Assembly (NCBI RefSeq): GCF_022803015.1
Contig: NZ_JAFKON010000001.1
Coordinates: forward strand, 620,001 to 684,000
DNA: 64,000 nucleotides
Source of the DNA: Arthrobacter humicola
Lineage (GTDB): Bacteria; Actinomycetota; Actinomycetes; Actinomycetales; Micrococcaceae
Direction: 5' to 3'
The position numbers and the translations under genes were made by a program. Position 1 is the first letter of the stretch; the number at the start of each line of letters is the position of its first letter. The notes under the pieces are model-generated. The model had not been told where the DNA came from. It worked only from the letters and a program-made list of their open reading frames with translations, and ran no database searches. This document shows positions 47,803-57,682 of this stretch, piece after piece.

Positions 47803-48900
47803 CTAGTTCGTTATCTCCGGGGCGTCGACGACGTTCGTTCCGGCGATTGCGTCGCGGGCGGCGCGGCGCAGCTTTTTGTCCGAGACCGCACGCTCGCCCA
47901 CAGCGCCCGGGGTCCAGGCGTTGACGTCTTCTTCGTTAAAGTCGGTCTTGGAGGGGCGGCGCTTTACCGAAATTCCCGTGACGCCGTCGGCGAGGCGGCG
48001 GGTTACCAGCAGGAAGCCCGTGTGGGCGACCATGCGGTGGTCCGGGCGGACGGCCAGGCCTTCGAGATGCCAGCCGCGGACCATGGATTCCCACGCGTCG
48101 GGTTCGGTGAAGCGTCCGTCCGCGCGGATGGCTTCGGCTGTCCGCGAAAGCTGCGTCACAGTCGCGACATAATTGATCCATACGCCGCCGGGGGCCAGGA
48201 CGGTGGCGACGGCGTCGAGGCACTCCCACGGCGCGAGCATGTCCAGGACCACGCGGTCCACGGAGCCTGGTTCCTCGGTGCGCACCACTTCCTCCTGGAA
48301 GTCGCCAAGGGAGATCTTCCAGGCCGGGTGCGGTCCGCCGAAGATGGTCTCGACGTTGCCGCGGGCGATGTCCGCGAACTCCTGGCGGCGTTCGAAGGAA
48401 TGCAGGTAGCCGTTGTCCCCCACCGCGCGCAGCAGGGAGATGGACAGGGCGCCCGAGCCGACGCCGGCTTCGACGACGCGTGCGCCCGGGAAGATGTCCG
48501 CCATGGTCACGATCTGGCCGGCGTCCTTCGGGTAGACCACGGCCGCGCCGCGGGGCATCGAGAGCACGAAGTCCGAGAGCAGCGGACGCAGGGTCTGGTA
48601 CTGCTGTCCGACGTTGTTGACCACGACTGAGCCGTCGGGCTTGCCGATGATCTCGTCATGGTTCAGGAAGCCCCGGTGGGTGTGGAAAGCCCCGCCGACT
48701 TCGAGGGTGATCGTGTTCATGCGGCCACGCTCGTCCGTGAGCTGGACGCGTTCGCCTTCACGGAAGGGTCCGCGGCGGCGCGCCGCGCCGGTGGCACCAT
48801 TCGCGCCGGCGGCACTGCTGGCCCCGGCGGTGGGAGTGTCAGTGCCTGCGGCGGCGGTGGTGTTGGCAGTGTTAGTGCCTGCGGCGGTGTCGCTGCTCAT
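47803..48900 (-). CDS. trmI: tRNA (adenine-58-N1)-methyltransferase TrmI
   Basis: A 365-residue class I methyltransferase that makes m1A58 in tRNA. The catalytic domain has motif I VVEAGVGSGALS and VDRVVLDMLAPWE. An N-terminal low-complexity stretch of about 42 residues rich in Thr, Ala and Gly precedes the core, possibly partly cleaved or mis-started; no later ATG before the core fits better. It lies 84 bases upstream of mpa, a conserved actinobacterial order. Confidence 0.93.
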   Translation of the reverse strand: MSSDTAAGTNTANTTAAAGTDTPTAGASSAAGANGATGAARRRGPFREGERVQLTDERGRMNTITLEVGGAFHTHRGFLNHDEIIGKPDGSVVVNNVGQQYQTLRPLLSDFVLSMPRGAAVVYPKDAGQIVTMADIFPGARVVEAGVGSGALSISLLRAVGDNGYLHSFERRQEFADIARGNVETIFGGPHPAWKISLGDFQEEVVRTEEPGSVDRVVLDMLAPWECLDAVATVLAPGGVWINYVATVTQLSRTAEAIRADGRFTEPDAWESMVRGWHLEGLAVRPDHRMVAHTGFLLVTRRLADGVTGISVKRRPSKTDFNEEDVNAWTPGAVGERAVSDKKLRRAARDAIAGTNVVDAPEITN

Positions 48901-49001
48901 GAAGATGTTCCTCGCTCCTGTAAAGCTGTGTGGCCGCGGACATGCCGGCGGGCACCGGTCCTTGCGCGTGGGGGCCGGAAATTCACGACCGCCCAGTAAC
49001 T

Positions 49002-50189
49002 CTACCGGTTCTGCCCCTGGTTCTGGCGTTCGTTCCGGTACTTGCCCGTTATGGCCCGGACGACGGCGGACTGGCGCAGCAGCCCGGTGACGGCGCCCTC
49101 GCGGTTCACCACCGCGTACTCCTGGCCCTCAAGCTGGGCCAGGTACTGGACGAGCTCCTGGCCCTTGGACCATTCGGGGACATAGGCGCCCGCGCCAAGG
49201 GGGTAGGAGACCGCGGTAAGGGCGGTCGCTGCGGCCAGTCCGGCCGGCACGCTGGCGGCGGCGCCGGCGTCGACGATGGCCACCGGACGGCCGTCCCGGT
49301 CGCACAGCACCACGGCGGGCTTTCCGCCCGGCGCCCGGTCCAGGAGGTCCGCGACCGTCGCGGTTTCCGGAAGGCCGAGGGCGGGTTCGGCGAGGGCCGC
49401 GGCGTCGACGAGGTGCAGCCGGCCCCGCAGGCGGGCCTGCTGGATCGAGGCAGACGCCCCCATCCACAGGAAGCTGCCCACGAGGGCGGTGATGAGAGTG
49501 AAGGAAATATCCGGCCGCGCGCCGCTGACCAGCGGCAGGACAATGAACCACAGGGCGAGGGCGATCACGATGATGCGGCCCGCCCAGCCTGCCGCAATTG
49601 TGCCCTTCTCCTGGCTGCCGGTGGCTTTCCACACGGCGGATTCGACCAGCCGGCCGCCGTCCAGCGGAAGGCCGGGAAGGACGTTGAAGATGCCGATCAG
49701 CAGGTTGGCCCAGACGAAGATGTTGGCCAGGATGTCGGCCACGCCGTTCAGGTCGCCGTAGGCAAGCGGGAGCCAGCCTGCGCCGGCAAGGACGAAGTTC
49801 GCGGCCGGGCCGGCCATCGCCACCAGGACGGAGCGGCCGGGTGAGGCCGTGAAGCTCTGGAACTGGGTGTGGCCGCCCCAGAGGTTGAGGACAATTTTCT
49901 CCGTGGGCCAGTGGAACAGCTTCGCGGTCAGCGCGTGCGCGAGTTCATGGGCCAGCACGGAAATCAGGAGCAGCAGCGCGTAGGCGAAGGCGACGAAGAA
50001 GGCGGTGACGCCGAGGCGCGGATTGTTGCTCTGCAGGACCGGCCCGTAGGCGATCACCGTGAAGGCCGCGATGATGAACCAGGAATACGCCAGAAATACC
50101 GGAATGCCGGCGATCCGGCCCAGCGGGATCCCTTCCCGGCGGTTAGCCGGAGTCTTTCCGCGTTGCCCCTGGCTGCCGGTGTCAGCCAC
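49002..50189 (-). CDS. Site-2 protease (M50 family) with CBS domains
   Basis: A 395-residue membrane metalloprotease. The first motif is HELAH in segment 3 (SVLAHELAHALTAK); the second is the LDG motif (LPGLPLDGGRLVE). Six predicted membrane segments are followed by a soluble part (about 265-375) like paired CBS domains. It cuts anti-sigma factors or signal peptides within the membrane. Start ATG at 50189 overlaps the HAD gene by 8 bp. Confidence 0.91.
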   Translation of the reverse strand: MADTGSQGQRGKTPANRREGIPLGRIAGIPVFLAYSWFIIAAFTVIAYGPVLQSNNPRLGVTAFFVAFAYALLLLISVLAHELAHALTAKLFHWPTEKIVLNLWGGHTQFQSFTASPGRSVLVAMAGPAANFVLAGAGWLPLAYGDLNGVADILANIFVWANLLIGIFNVLPGLPLDGGRLVESAVWKATGSQEKGTIAAGWAGRIIVIALALWFIVLPLVSGARPDISFTLITALVGSFLWMGASASIQQARLRGRLHLVDAAALAEPALGLPETATVADLLDRAPGGKPAVVLCDRDGRPVAIVDAGAAASVPAGLAAATALTAVSYPLGAGAYVPEWSKGQELVQYLAQLEGQEYAVVNREGAVTGLLRQSAVVRAITGKYRNERQNQGQNR

Positions 50190-50979
50190 GGGAGTGGCCC
50201 GCGGTCGAGAGCGTGGTCGAGACTGTGGTCGAGACCGTACTTAAGCGGCCGGTTGGGTCCGCGGCGGCGCCGAAGGTGGCGTCGGGGAAGTCGTGCCGCA
50301 GGGCCACGAGCTCCTCCAGGTCAGCGACTGTCCGGCCTTCCAGGGTGTTCCAGGTGGCGCGGCGGGGATCGTGCGGGAGGGGCAGGATGTGCGGGATGGC
50401 GACCGTGACGACGCCGGAGGCCACGGCGGCGGCGACACCCGGCACAGAATCTTCCAGGGCCACGCAGTGATGCAGGCCGAGCTCGGGATCCTGCTGCTGC
50501 AGGAGCTCGACGGCCGTGAGGTAAGCCTCCGGGTGCGGCTTGCCCTGGGTCACAGTGTCTCCCGTGACGAGGAACTCGAAGTAGGGCTCGGGCAGGCTCG
50601 CAACGATCTCCCGGGCCAGCGGGGCCTCGGACATGGTGACGAGGGCGCAACGGACGCCGGCGTTGTAGAGTTCGTCGAGCAGTTCGCGGGCCCCGGGGCG
50701 CCAAGGAATGGAACTCCGGACCTGGCTGATCACGTGGCCCGTGAGGGTGTCGATGATCTCGCGCCGTTCCAGGGCCACGCCGGCTTCCTGCAGGATTCCC
50801 GCGGAAAACATCAGGGACTGTCCCACGAGCTGCATGGCCTGTTCGTGGGACCATTGTCCGCCGTGGGCTTCGACGAGTGCGTGCTCGGCTGCGATCCAGT
50901 AGGGCTCGGTGTCGACAATGGTGCCATCCATGTCCCAGAGCGCTGCTTTAAGGAGGGGCCGGGAAGCTGAGGATCGCAT
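50182..50979 (-). CDS. HAD superfamily phosphatase
   Basis: A 265-residue haloacid dehalogenase hydrolase with motif I DMDGTIVDTEP (nucleophile Asp in WDMD), motif II around LVTMS, motif III Lys in QGKPHPEAY and motif IV EDSVPGVAAA. Cap type 1 and sequence suggest a sugar-phosphate or nucleotidase-like enzyme, substrate unknown. The ATG at 50979 is chosen over a 276-residue longer frame that is low-complexity. It overlaps the site-2 protease gene by 8 bp. Confidence 0.89.
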   Translation of the reverse strand: MRSSASRPLLKAALWDMDGTIVDTEPYWIAAEHALVEAHGGQWSHEQAMQLVGQSLMFSAGILQEAGVALERREIIDTLTGHVISQVRSSIPWRPGARELLDELYNAGVRCALVTMSEAPLAREIVASLPEPYFEFLVTGDTVTQGKPHPEAYLTAVELLQQQDPELGLHHCVALEDSVPGVAAAVASGVVTVAIPHILPLPHDPRRATWNTLEGRTVADLEELVALRHDFPDATFGAAADPTGRLSTVSTTVSTTLSTAGHSRG

Positions 50980-51132
50980 GCCTTCCAGTCTACGGGGAAG
51001 CCCGCGGCCGGGCGCCCGCGCTACGCCTACGGCGAATTCCACGCGCCCGACCGTGGGATTCCGGGCGGAAATTGCGGTTCCTTGGCGCGCGATTGCCTGC
51101 GCTCGGCGGGTTCTTGGACGTAGGGTGATGGC

Positions 51133-52038
51133 ATGAACAGCTTCGAGGCAGACCCCACCGAACCAGGCGCCGTCTCCGAGCCGGAGCGGCTGTTGCAGCC
51201 AGTCCCCGAGGGCCGGCGCATCACCGTCATGCTCGCGGCCTTCGAAGGCTGGAACGACGCCGGAGAGGCCGCCAGCGATGCCCTGCGCTACCTGAACAAG
51301 CTCTGGGGCGGCAAGAAGGTCGGGGCGATCGACGCCGACGAGTACTACGACTTCCAGTTCACCCGGCCCACGATCCGGCGGACAGCGGCCGGTGAGCGGA
51401 AGATCAAGTGGCCGTCCACGCGGATCTTCAAGGCCAGCGTCCCCGACTCGAACGTGGACGTCATCTTCGTCCAGGGCACCGAGCCGTCCTACAAGTGGCG
51501 TGCCTACACCGCGGAACTGCTGGTGCACGCCGAGGCCCTGCATGTCGACTACGTCATCCTGGTCGGTGCGCTGCTGGCTGACGTGCCGCACAGCCGGCCC
51601 ATTCCGGTCAGCACCTCCACGGACGACGCCGCACTGCGTGAGCGGATGGACCTGGAGGCCTCGCAGTACGAGGGCCCGGTAGGGATTGTGGGCGTGCTCG
51701 GCGAGGTGGCCCTGCTGGCCGGGCTCCCGACCGTGTCGCTCTGGGCGGCCGTGCCGCACTATGTAGCCCAGGCCCCGTCGCCGAAGGCTCAGCTGGCCCT
51801 GCTGCACCGGGTCGAGGAGCTGCTCCAGGTCCCGCTGGACACCACGGAACTCGTGGAGGAGGCCGACGCGTGGGAACGCGGCGTGGACGAGCTCGCTACA
51901 GAGGATCCGGAAATTGCGGCGTATGTGCGCCAGCTCGAGGAGGCCAAGGACACCGCCGACCTCCCGGAGGCCAGCGGCGAATCGATAGCCCGAGAATTTG
52001 AGCGCTACCTCAAGCGCCGGGGCAAGGACAAGCCCTAG
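51133..52038 (+). CDS. PAC2 family protein
   Basis: A 301-residue protein of the PAC2 (proteasome assembly chaperone 2) fold, common in actinobacteria that have a proteasome. Family blocks are AAFEGWNDAGEAASDA and the later PHSRPIPVSTST. The function in bacteria is not known; the proximity to the proteasome locus may be meaningful. It is transcribed away from the HAD gene (154-bp gap). Confidence 0.88.
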   Translation: MNSFEADPTEPGAVSEPERLLQPVPEGRRITVMLAAFEGWNDAGEAASDALRYLNKLWGGKKVGAIDADEYYDFQFTRPTIRRTAAGERKIKWPSTRIFKASVPDSNVDVIFVQGTEPSYKWRAYTAELLVHAEALHVDYVILVGALLADVPHSRPIPVSTSTDDAALRERMDLEASQYEGPVGIVGVLGEVALLAGLPTVSLWAAVPHYVAQAPSPKAQLALLHRVEELLQVPLDTTELVEEADAWERGVDELATEDPEIAAYVRQLEEAKDTADLPEASGESIAREFERYLKRRGKDKP

Positions 52039-52151
52039 CCCGCGTCCCGCTTTCCCCGGACCAGAGTCTTATGACCCTGACGGCGGGCGCCTGTCGCGGC
52101 GAGAGTTGGACCTGGCCGCGACGCCGGCCAACACCGAGTGGAGGGCACACC

Positions 52152-52670
52152 ATGACAGATCACAACTACATCTTGTTCGTGTCGTCGTACGCCGACGAGG
52201 GCTCGGCGGAAGAGGATTTCAAGGCGATCAAGGGCATGGACGACGCGGCCGTCGCGGCTGCCGTCGTCCTGTCGCGTGACTCCTCGGGCAAGACCGAGGT
52301 CAAGGAGCACGGCGGCGGACTGGTCGCCGGCGGCACCAAGGCCGGCGCAGTCGGCGGCCTGGTGGTCGGACTGTTCGCTCCGCCACTGCTGCTGTCCGGC
52401 GTGATCGGTGCCGGGATCGGCGCTGGTGTGGGTGCCATCAGGAAGCGGCATGAGGAAAAGTCCATCGGCGTCAACGCGGAGGAGTTTCTGCCGCCGGGCT
52501 CCTCGGCGATCGTTGCCATCGTCGATGACCTCTACCTGGACCGCGTCGACAAGGCGATCAGCAAGGCCACCAAAAAGGTCAGCAAGGCTGTCGAAAGTGG
52601 TGACTACGACGCCGTCGTCAAAGCCGTGAACGAGGGCGACGAGAAAATCATCGAGGCCGCTTCGTCCTGA
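52152..52670 (+). CDS. DUF1269-like protein with glycine-rich hydrophobic segment
   Basis: A 172-residue protein with an N-terminal ferredoxin-like part (HNYILFVSSYADEGSAEEDF), then a glycine-rich hydrophobic region (AGAVGGLVVGLFAPPLLLSG, then VIGAGIGAGVGA), and a C-terminal soluble part. ATG at 52152 with GGAGG eight bases upstream. Matches the DUF1269 type of putative membrane protein; function unknown. Confidence 0.8.
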   Translation: MTDHNYILFVSSYADEGSAEEDFKAIKGMDDAAVAAAVVLSRDSSGKTEVKEHGGGLVAGGTKAGAVGGLVVGLFAPPLLLSGVIGAGIGAGVGAIRKRHEEKSIGVNAEEFLPPGSSAIVAIVDDLYLDRVDKAISKATKKVSKAVESGDYDAVVKAVNEGDEKIIEAASS

Positions 52671-52745
52671 CCGGCCGACGCAGCCACCGTGGAGACGGCC
52701 GCTGGGTTTTGGGATCTTCTCCGGCCGGGGCCGATCGAAATCCGG

Positions 52746-54026
52746 TTAGAGTTCGACGCCGAGCAGGGCGTTGACGGCGTCGCTCACCAGCGCGGCGTCC
52801 GTGGCAGAGGCCTCCCCCGGGGCTGCCAGGGCGGCCTTGGCCCAGGAATCGACAGCGGCGAGTGCGCCGGGCGCGTTCAGGTCGTTGGCCAGTTCGGTCC
52901 GCAGCCTGCCAAGCAGGGCCGCGGCGGAGCCTTCCGGCGCCACGGCGAGGGCCTCGCGCCACGTGCGGAGCCGGTCTTTGGCCTCCGCGAATCCGGCGGC
53001 GGTCCAGGACCAGTCCGTGCGGTAGTGGTGGGCCAGGATCGCGAGGCGGATCGCGGCAGGTTCTTCCCCGTCAGCCCGGAGCCTGGAAACCAGGACAAGG
53101 TTGCCCTTGGACTTGCTCATCTTTTCCCCGTCGAGGCCCACCATGCCCGCGTGCGCGAAGTGGCGGGCCAGCGGCACGCCCGCCAGCGAGTACGCGTGGC
53201 CGGCGCCCATTTCGTGGTGCGGGAAAATAAGGTCCGAGCCGCCGCCCTGAACGGTAAATGGCCTGGGCAGGTACTCCTGGGCGATCACGGTGCATTCGAC
53301 GTGCCAGCCGGGCCGGCCCTCCCCCAGCTCGCCACCGGGCCAGCTGGGCTCGCCTTCGCGGGCAACCCGCCAGAGCAGCGGATCCAGCGCCTGGCGCTTC
53401 CCGGCCCGGCCAGGGTCGCCGCCGCGTTCGGCGAAGAGTTCCAGCATTTCGGCGTCGGAGAGTCCGGAAATGGATCCCAGGGTCCAGGCGTCGACGTCGT
53501 CCGTCGAGTGCTTCCCGGCGGCTTCGACGTCGTAGTAGACGTCGCCGTCGGGCTCGCCGCCGGTGCCGGGGACGCGGTACGCGAGTCCGTTGCGCAGCAG
53601 GCGCTCGATGGCGGGAACGATCAGGGGAACGGCCTCGACGGCACCAATGTAGTGGTCCGGGGCGAGGACGTTCAGGGCCTCCATGTCGGTCTGGAACAGC
53701 TCGATTTGGCTCGCGGCGAGATCGCGCCAGTCGACGCCGGTGGCCGTGGCGCGCTCCAGGAGGGGATCGTCGACGTCGGTCACGTTCTGGACGTAGGCGA
53801 CGTGCTGGCCTCCGTCCCGCCACGCGCGGTTGAGGAGGTCGAAGGCGACATAACTGGCCGCGTGGCCCATGTGCGTGGCGTCATAAGGGGTGATGCCGCA
53901 GACATACATGGACTGCTCACCCGTGGCCTCCAGGGTGACAATTCCGCCCTTGGCGGTATCGAAGAGGCTCAGGGCGGGCATGCTGCCGGGGAGCTGGGCA
54001 ACAGGGCGGGAGGTCCAGGATTTCAC
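52746..54026 (-). CDS. mshC: Mycothiol synthesis cysteine ligase MshC
   Basis: A 426-residue ATP-dependent ligase joining cysteine to glucosaminyl-inositol, the third step of mycothiol synthesis. It is a shortened cysteinyl-tRNA synthetase: the HIGH-type motif is THMGHA in [23 protein letters not shown] appears as [10 protein letters not shown]. It lacks the anticodon-binding domain, which separates it from CysS. Located 15 bases from the end of uppP's coding strand order, so co-transcription downstream of uppP is likely. Confidence 0.95.
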   Translation of the reverse strand: MKSWTSRPVAQLPGSMPALSLFDTAKGGIVTLEATGEQSMYVCGITPYDATHMGHAASYVAFDLLNRAWRDGGQHVAYVQNVTDVDDPLLERATATGVDWRDLAASQIELFQTDMEALNVLAPDHYIGAVEAVPLIVPAIERLLRNGLAYRVPGTGGEPDGDVYYDVEAAGKHSTDDVDAWTLGSISGLSDAEMLELFAERGGDPGRAGKRQALDPLLWRVAREGEPSWPGGELGEGRPGWHVECTVIAQEYLPRPFTVQGGGSDLIFPHHEMGAGHAYSLAGVPLARHFAHAGMVGLDGEKMSKSKGNLVLVSRLRADGEEPAAIRLAILAHHYRTDWSWTAAGFAEAKDRLRTWREALAVAPEGSAAALLGRLRTELANDLNAPGALAAVDSWAKAALAAPGEASATDAALVSDAVNALLGVEL

Positions 54027-54041
54027 AGACCAAGCCTAGTG

Positions 54042-54875
54042 CTAGGCGCTGATGACATTGAAACCGAGCAGCAGGAACAGCGACATTCCCAGGATGATCC
54101 GGTACCAGACGAAGAGCCGGTAGCCGCGGGTGGAGACGTATTTCAGGAACCAGCCGATGATGACGTAACCCACAATGAAGGCGATCACGGTGGCCAAGGC
54201 AGTTTCCGGGAGCCCGTACGGGCCGGTGATGCCTTCCTTGGAGACCACTTTGTACAACTGGTACAGGCCGCTGCCGAACACGGCGGGGATGGCCAGCAGG
54301 AAGGAGTAGCGGGCCGCCGCCTCACGGGTGTAGCCCATCAGGAGCCCGGCGCTGATCGTGCCGCCGGAGCGGGACACACCGGGGAACAGCGCCAGGGCCT
54401 GCGCCAGTCCGTAAAAGAGGCCATGTTTGTAGGTCAGCTGCGTCAGTTCACGGTCCTGCCGGCCGATGGTGTCGGCCACCGCGAGGACCATGCCGAAGAT
54501 GATCAGCATGGTCGCGACGCCCCACAGGCTGCGGAGTACCGATTCGATCTGGTCCTGGAACAGCAGGCCCAGGACGATGATCGGGATGCTGCCCAGGATC
54601 ACCAGCCAGCCCATGCGCGCATCCGGGTCCTGCCGGGAGACTTTGCCGGTCAGCGAACCGGACCAGGCACGGATGATCCGCAGGATGTCGCGCCAGAAAT
54701 AGACGATCACCGCCGTCTCGGTGCCCAGCTGCGTGATGGCCGTGAAGGCGGCGCCGGGATCGGACGCTTCCGGGAGGAAGGCGCCGACAATCCGCAGATG
54801 GGCGCTCGAGGAAATCGGGAGGAACTCGGTCAGCCCCTGTACCAGGCCCAACAGAGCCGCTTGTATCCAGTTCAC
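54042..54875 (-). CDS. uppP: Undecaprenyl-diphosphatase UppP
   Basis: A 277-residue multi-pass membrane enzyme that dephosphorylates undecaprenyl diphosphate to recycle the lipid carrier of cell-wall precursors. The N-terminal block [18 protein letters not shown] and the second block [15 protein letters not shown] are diagnostic. GTG at 54875 chosen; the frame extends to 55208 only in low-complexity sequence overlapping the divergent gene. Confidence 0.96.
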   Translation of the reverse strand: MNWIQAALLGLVQGLTEFLPISSSAHLRIVGAFLPEASDPGAAFTAITQLGTETAVIVYFWRDILRIIRAWSGSLTGKVSRQDPDARMGWLVILGSIPIIVLGLLFQDQIESVLRSLWGVATMLIIFGMVLAVADTIGRQDRELTQLTYKHGLFYGLAQALALFPGVSRSGGTISAGLLMGYTREAAARYSFLLAIPAVFGSGLYQLYKVVSKEGITGPYGLPETALATVIAFIVGYVIIGWFLKYVSTRGYRLFVWYRIILGMSLFLLLGFNVISA

Positions 54876-54925
54876 GTTTATAGACCCTACGTTACGAAGC
54901 AGCCCGACCCCGTAAGCTAGCTGAC

Positions 54926-55861
54926 ATGCAGCAGCGTTATGTCGGCAACAGTGGGTTGCGCGTGTCCGCCCTATCCCTCGGCACCATGTCCTGGGCCAGG
55001 GAAACCGAGGAACAGGATGCCGCCGCCCTGGTGCGCACCTTCGTCGATGCCGGCGGAACCCTGATCGATACGGCGGCGTCCTACGCCGACGGGCAGGCCG
55101 AGGCGATGCTCGGCGGAATACTGGGCGACGTCGTGGCGCGCTCCGAAGTGGTGATCTCCACGAAGGCCGGACTGACGACGGCGGACGGTCGCCGCAGCGT
55201 CGACACATCCCGCAACGGCATGCTCTCCGGGCTGGACGCGAGCCTGGCCCGGATGGGAACCGATTACGTGGATCTCTGGTTCGCGCACGCCTGGGATCCG
55301 AATGTTCCGCTGGAGGAAACCCTGTCAGCGCTGGACCACGCGGTGCGGTCCGGCCGGGCGCGTTACGCCGGCGTCTCCAATTTCAACGGCTGGCAGACTG
55401 CAAAGGCCGCCGCAATCGCGGGCTTCCCCCTCGTGGCCAACCAGTCCGAATACTCGCTCCTGCAGCGCAACGCGGAGATTGAGCTCATTCCGGCCATCGA
55501 GGACGCGGGGCTGGGCCTGATGGCCTGGGCTCCGATGGGACGCGGCGTCCTGAGCGGCAAATACCGCGGCCACATCCCGGCTGATTCCCGGGCCGCCAAC
55601 CAGCGGTTGGCGACGTACGTGGAACCCTATCTCGAGGGACCGGCGTCCAGCGTGGTGGAAGCCGTCGCCATGGCGGCGAAGGGGCTCGGCCGGACTGCCC
55701 TGGATGTGTCGCTGAGCTGGCTGTTGTCCCAACAGGGGGTGGCAACCGCCGTCGTCGGCCCCCGGACACCGGTTCAGCTCAAGGAGATCCTGGATTCGGC
55801 GCTCGCGCCGCTGCCGCCGGAGATCGCGCAGGCGCTCGAAGACGTGTCCGACCCCGGCTGA
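54926..55861 (+). CDS. Aldo/keto reductase
   Basis: A 311-residue NADPH-dependent TIM-barrel reductase. The tetrad is seen as Asp and Tyr in [11 protein letters not shown], Lys in ISTKAGL and His in DLWFAHAWD. The cofactor-binding end [12 protein letters not shown] is typical. The start is 50 bases from the divergent uppP. Substrate not readable. Confidence 0.92.
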   Translation: MQQRYVGNSGLRVSALSLGTMSWARETEEQDAAALVRTFVDAGGTLIDTAASYADGQAEAMLGGILGDVVARSEVVISTKAGLTTADGRRSVDTSRNGMLSGLDASLARMGTDYVDLWFAHAWDPNVPLEETLSALDHAVRSGRARYAGVSNFNGWQTAKAAAIAGFPLVANQSEYSLLQRNAEIELIPAIEDAGLGLMAWAPMGRGVLSGKYRGHIPADSRAANQRLATYVEPYLEGPASSVVEAVAMAAKGLGRTALDVSLSWLLSQQGVATAVVGPRTPVQLKEILDSALAPLPPEIAQALEDVSDPG

Positions 55862-55885
55862 GGCCGCGGAGATCCGCAGGTCCCC

Positions 55886-56158
55886 CTAGTTCTCGGAATT
55901 CTCGAGGATCTCGAGGTCCTCTTCGTCGTCGACATCGTCTTCGTCGCCGTCTTCGTCGCCGTCGATCACTTCGAGCGGCGTCACTTCCCCGTACGCCTCA
56001 TACAGGGCATCGTCGTAGACTTCAAAGGCATCGGCAACGGCGAAGAACGCCGCCTCGACCGCGGGATCCCCGTCACTTCTGCGGGCGGAGGCCGCCGCCA
56101 GGTGTTCTTCCAGTGCAGAGGTCAGGGACTGAAGCGCGACACGCGGATCGATGCTCAT
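55886..56158 (-). CDS. Small acidic protein of unknown function
   Basis: A 90-residue protein with a helical N-terminal part (VALQSLTSALEEHLAAASAR) and a highly acidic tail (about residues 66-90, DGDEDGDEDDVDDEEDLEIL) coded by a TC-rich repetitive stretch on the plus strand. Homologues in Arthrobacter are often labelled primosomal protein without support. Divergent from the next gene with 39 bases between. Confidence 0.75.
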   Translation of the reverse strand: MSIDPRVALQSLTSALEEHLAAASARRSDGDPAVEAAFFAVADAFEVYDDALYEAYGEVTPLEVIDGDEDGDEDDVDDEEDLEILENSEN

Positions 56159-56197
56159 GACTTCACGTTAGTCGGAAAAAGACGAAAATGGAGAGCA

Positions 56198-56431
56198 ATG
56201 AAAGAACATTTTCTGAGCAGCTCGGTCCGGCGGGAACGGGACTATGTCAAGCAGTACGAGTACCTCGTTCTGACGGTCGGTCCTGAGGATTCGCTCCCCG
56301 AGGCCCGCCGCCGGCTCGTGGAGCATTCCGAGTACGGCAAATGGGAACTGGAACGCAGCCGCCTCTACGTGGGCGGTGGGCGGCGTTTCTGGCTGCGCCG
56401 GAAAGTCATCCAGGTCCAGCGCACCGTCTAG
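56198..56431 (+). CDS. DUF5703-like small conserved protein
   Basis: A 77-residue basic protein (YEYLVLTVGPEDSLPEARRR, KWELERSRLYVGGGRRFWLR) matching the actinobacterial DUF5703 type. ATG at 56198 is preceded by GGAG; longer frame upstream overlaps the divergent gene. Function unknown. Confidence 0.8.
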   Translation: MKEHFLSSSVRRERDYVKQYEYLVLTVGPEDSLPEARRRLVEHSEYGKWELERSRLYVGGGRRFWLRRKVIQVQRTV

Positions 56432-56502
56432 GCCGCACACGGATCCCGGCCGCGCATCGGCCGGGATCGGCAGCCGCGAACGCCGCGGGGAGTCCTGGGC
56501 CC

Positions 56503-57666
56503 CTAGGATGTCTCCAGCGGGCCCAGCCAGGCGTTCGCCACGGTATTGTGCGCCGATTCGTCATCTGATGGGTGGAACATGCCGGCGAGCACGTCCCGGT
56601 ACAGCCGCTCGAGCTCGGAGCCGCGGAAGTAGCTGGAGCCGCCGGATACCCGGATGGCGAGGTCCACCACGATGCGGGCCGTCTCCGTGGCCCGGACTTT
56701 GAGCCCCACGAGCCGGGGGAACCATTGGCTGCCGTGGTCCGCGAGGCCGTCGACGTCGGCCGCTACGGAGGACAGCTGCGGGTAGAGCGCATCCATGGCC
56801 ATCGCCGCTTCCGCCACCTTCCAGCGGATGTCCGGGTCCTGGGCGTAGCTGCGGCCGCCGTTCTTGAACGATGTCCGGCGCTGCACCGCTTCCACCCCGA
56901 GCGTGAGGGCCCGTTCGCCGATTCCGGTGTACACCGCGGCGAGGAGGGTCTCGAAGCAGGCGAAGATCGCGAAGATCAGCGGGTCGGCGTTCGGGCCCAC
57001 CGGCAGTTTCCGGAAAATCCGTTCGGCCGGGACGACGGCGCCCTCCAGGAGGGTCGTGTTGGACTGGCTGGCCCGCATGCCCAGCGTGTCCCAGTCGGGC
57101 AAAATCTCGTAGCCGGGGGTATCCCGGGTGATGAACCCGTGGACCAGTTCCCCGGCGCCGTCCGCGGCGTTGGCGTCCTTCCCGAAGATGCCCAGCCGTG
57201 TCCACGCCGGTGACAGGCTGGTGAAGATCTTGCGGCCCGTGAAGCTGTAGCCGCCGCCGGGCAGCGGGACGGCCTCCGTGCGGGAATCGAACAGCACGGA
57301 GTCGTTGCCTGCCTCCGAATTGCCGAAGGCGAAGACCTCACCCTGGGCCGCTTCCTGAAGGATGAAATCCAACGAGGAGTCACCGCGGGCGGCAAGGACG
57401 TGGGCGACGCCGGTCCACACCAGGTGCATGTTGACGGCCAGGGCCGTGGCCGGCGCCGCGGTCGCCAGCCTGCGTTGCAGCTGCGCCGCTTCCGCCAGCC
57501 CGAGTCCGAGCCCGCCGTCGATCACCGGGACGAAAATTTTCAGGTAGCCGGCCGCCGTGAGATCCGCGAGGTCCTCGTGGAAGAAGGCGTTGTCGCGGTC
57601 GTAGCCGGCGGCGCGGCCGCGGATCCGTTCCAGCAGCGGCCCGCTCAGGATGTCCTCGGGCGTCAT
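56503..57666 (-). CDS. Acyl-CoA dehydrogenase family flavoprotein
   Basis: A 387-residue protein with the three-part acyl-CoA dehydrogenase fold: N-terminal helical domain, beta barrel (FTGRKIFTSLSPAWTRLGIF, GMRASQSNTTLLEGAVVP) and C-terminal helical domain (ARIVVDLAIRVSGGSSYFRG). The usual catalytic Glu cannot be placed with confidence and the C-terminal Ser/Gly motif resembles the DszC/HpaH-like flavin monooxygenase branch, so it could be an oxygenase. Its start lies 16 bases from the end of the M20 gene. Confidence 0.83.
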   Translation of the reverse strand: MTPEDILSGPLLERIRGRAAGYDRDNAFFHEDLADLTAAGYLKIFVPVIDGGLGLGLAEAAQLQRRLATAAPATALAVNMHLVWTGVAHVLAARGDSSLDFILQEAAQGEVFAFGNSEAGNDSVLFDSRTEAVPLPGGGYSFTGRKIFTSLSPAWTRLGIFGKDANAADGAGELVHGFITRDTPGYEILPDWDTLGMRASQSNTTLLEGAVVPAERIFRKLPVGPNADPLIFAIFACFETLLAAVYTGIGERALTLGVEAVQRRTSFKNGGRSYAQDPDIRWKVAEAAMAMDALYPQLSSVAADVDGLADHGSQWFPRLVGLKVRATETARIVVDLAIRVSGGSSYFRGSELERLYRDVLAGMFHPSDDESAHNTVANAWLGPLETS

Positions 57667-57682
57667 GGCAGGCAGTGTCCGC

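Noticed and set aside
46066..48630. An 854-codon plus-strand frame across mpa and trmI
   Set aside because: It is antisense to two well-supported genes, spans their intergenic gap and encodes no known family, so it is a GC artefact.
52689..54920. A 743-codon plus-strand frame across mshC and uppP
   Set aside because: Antisense to two diagnostic genes, with no family motif and no ribosome-binding site.
55886..56158. Annotation of the small acidic protein as primosomal protein
   Set aside because: The name circulates for homologues, but the sequence shows only a short helical part and an acidic tail, with no DNA-replication domain.
56503..57666. Firm call as a fatty-acid beta-oxidation acyl-CoA dehydrogenase
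   Set aside because: The catalytic Glu could not be placed and the C-terminal motif resembles the flavin monooxygenase branch, so only the family is stated.
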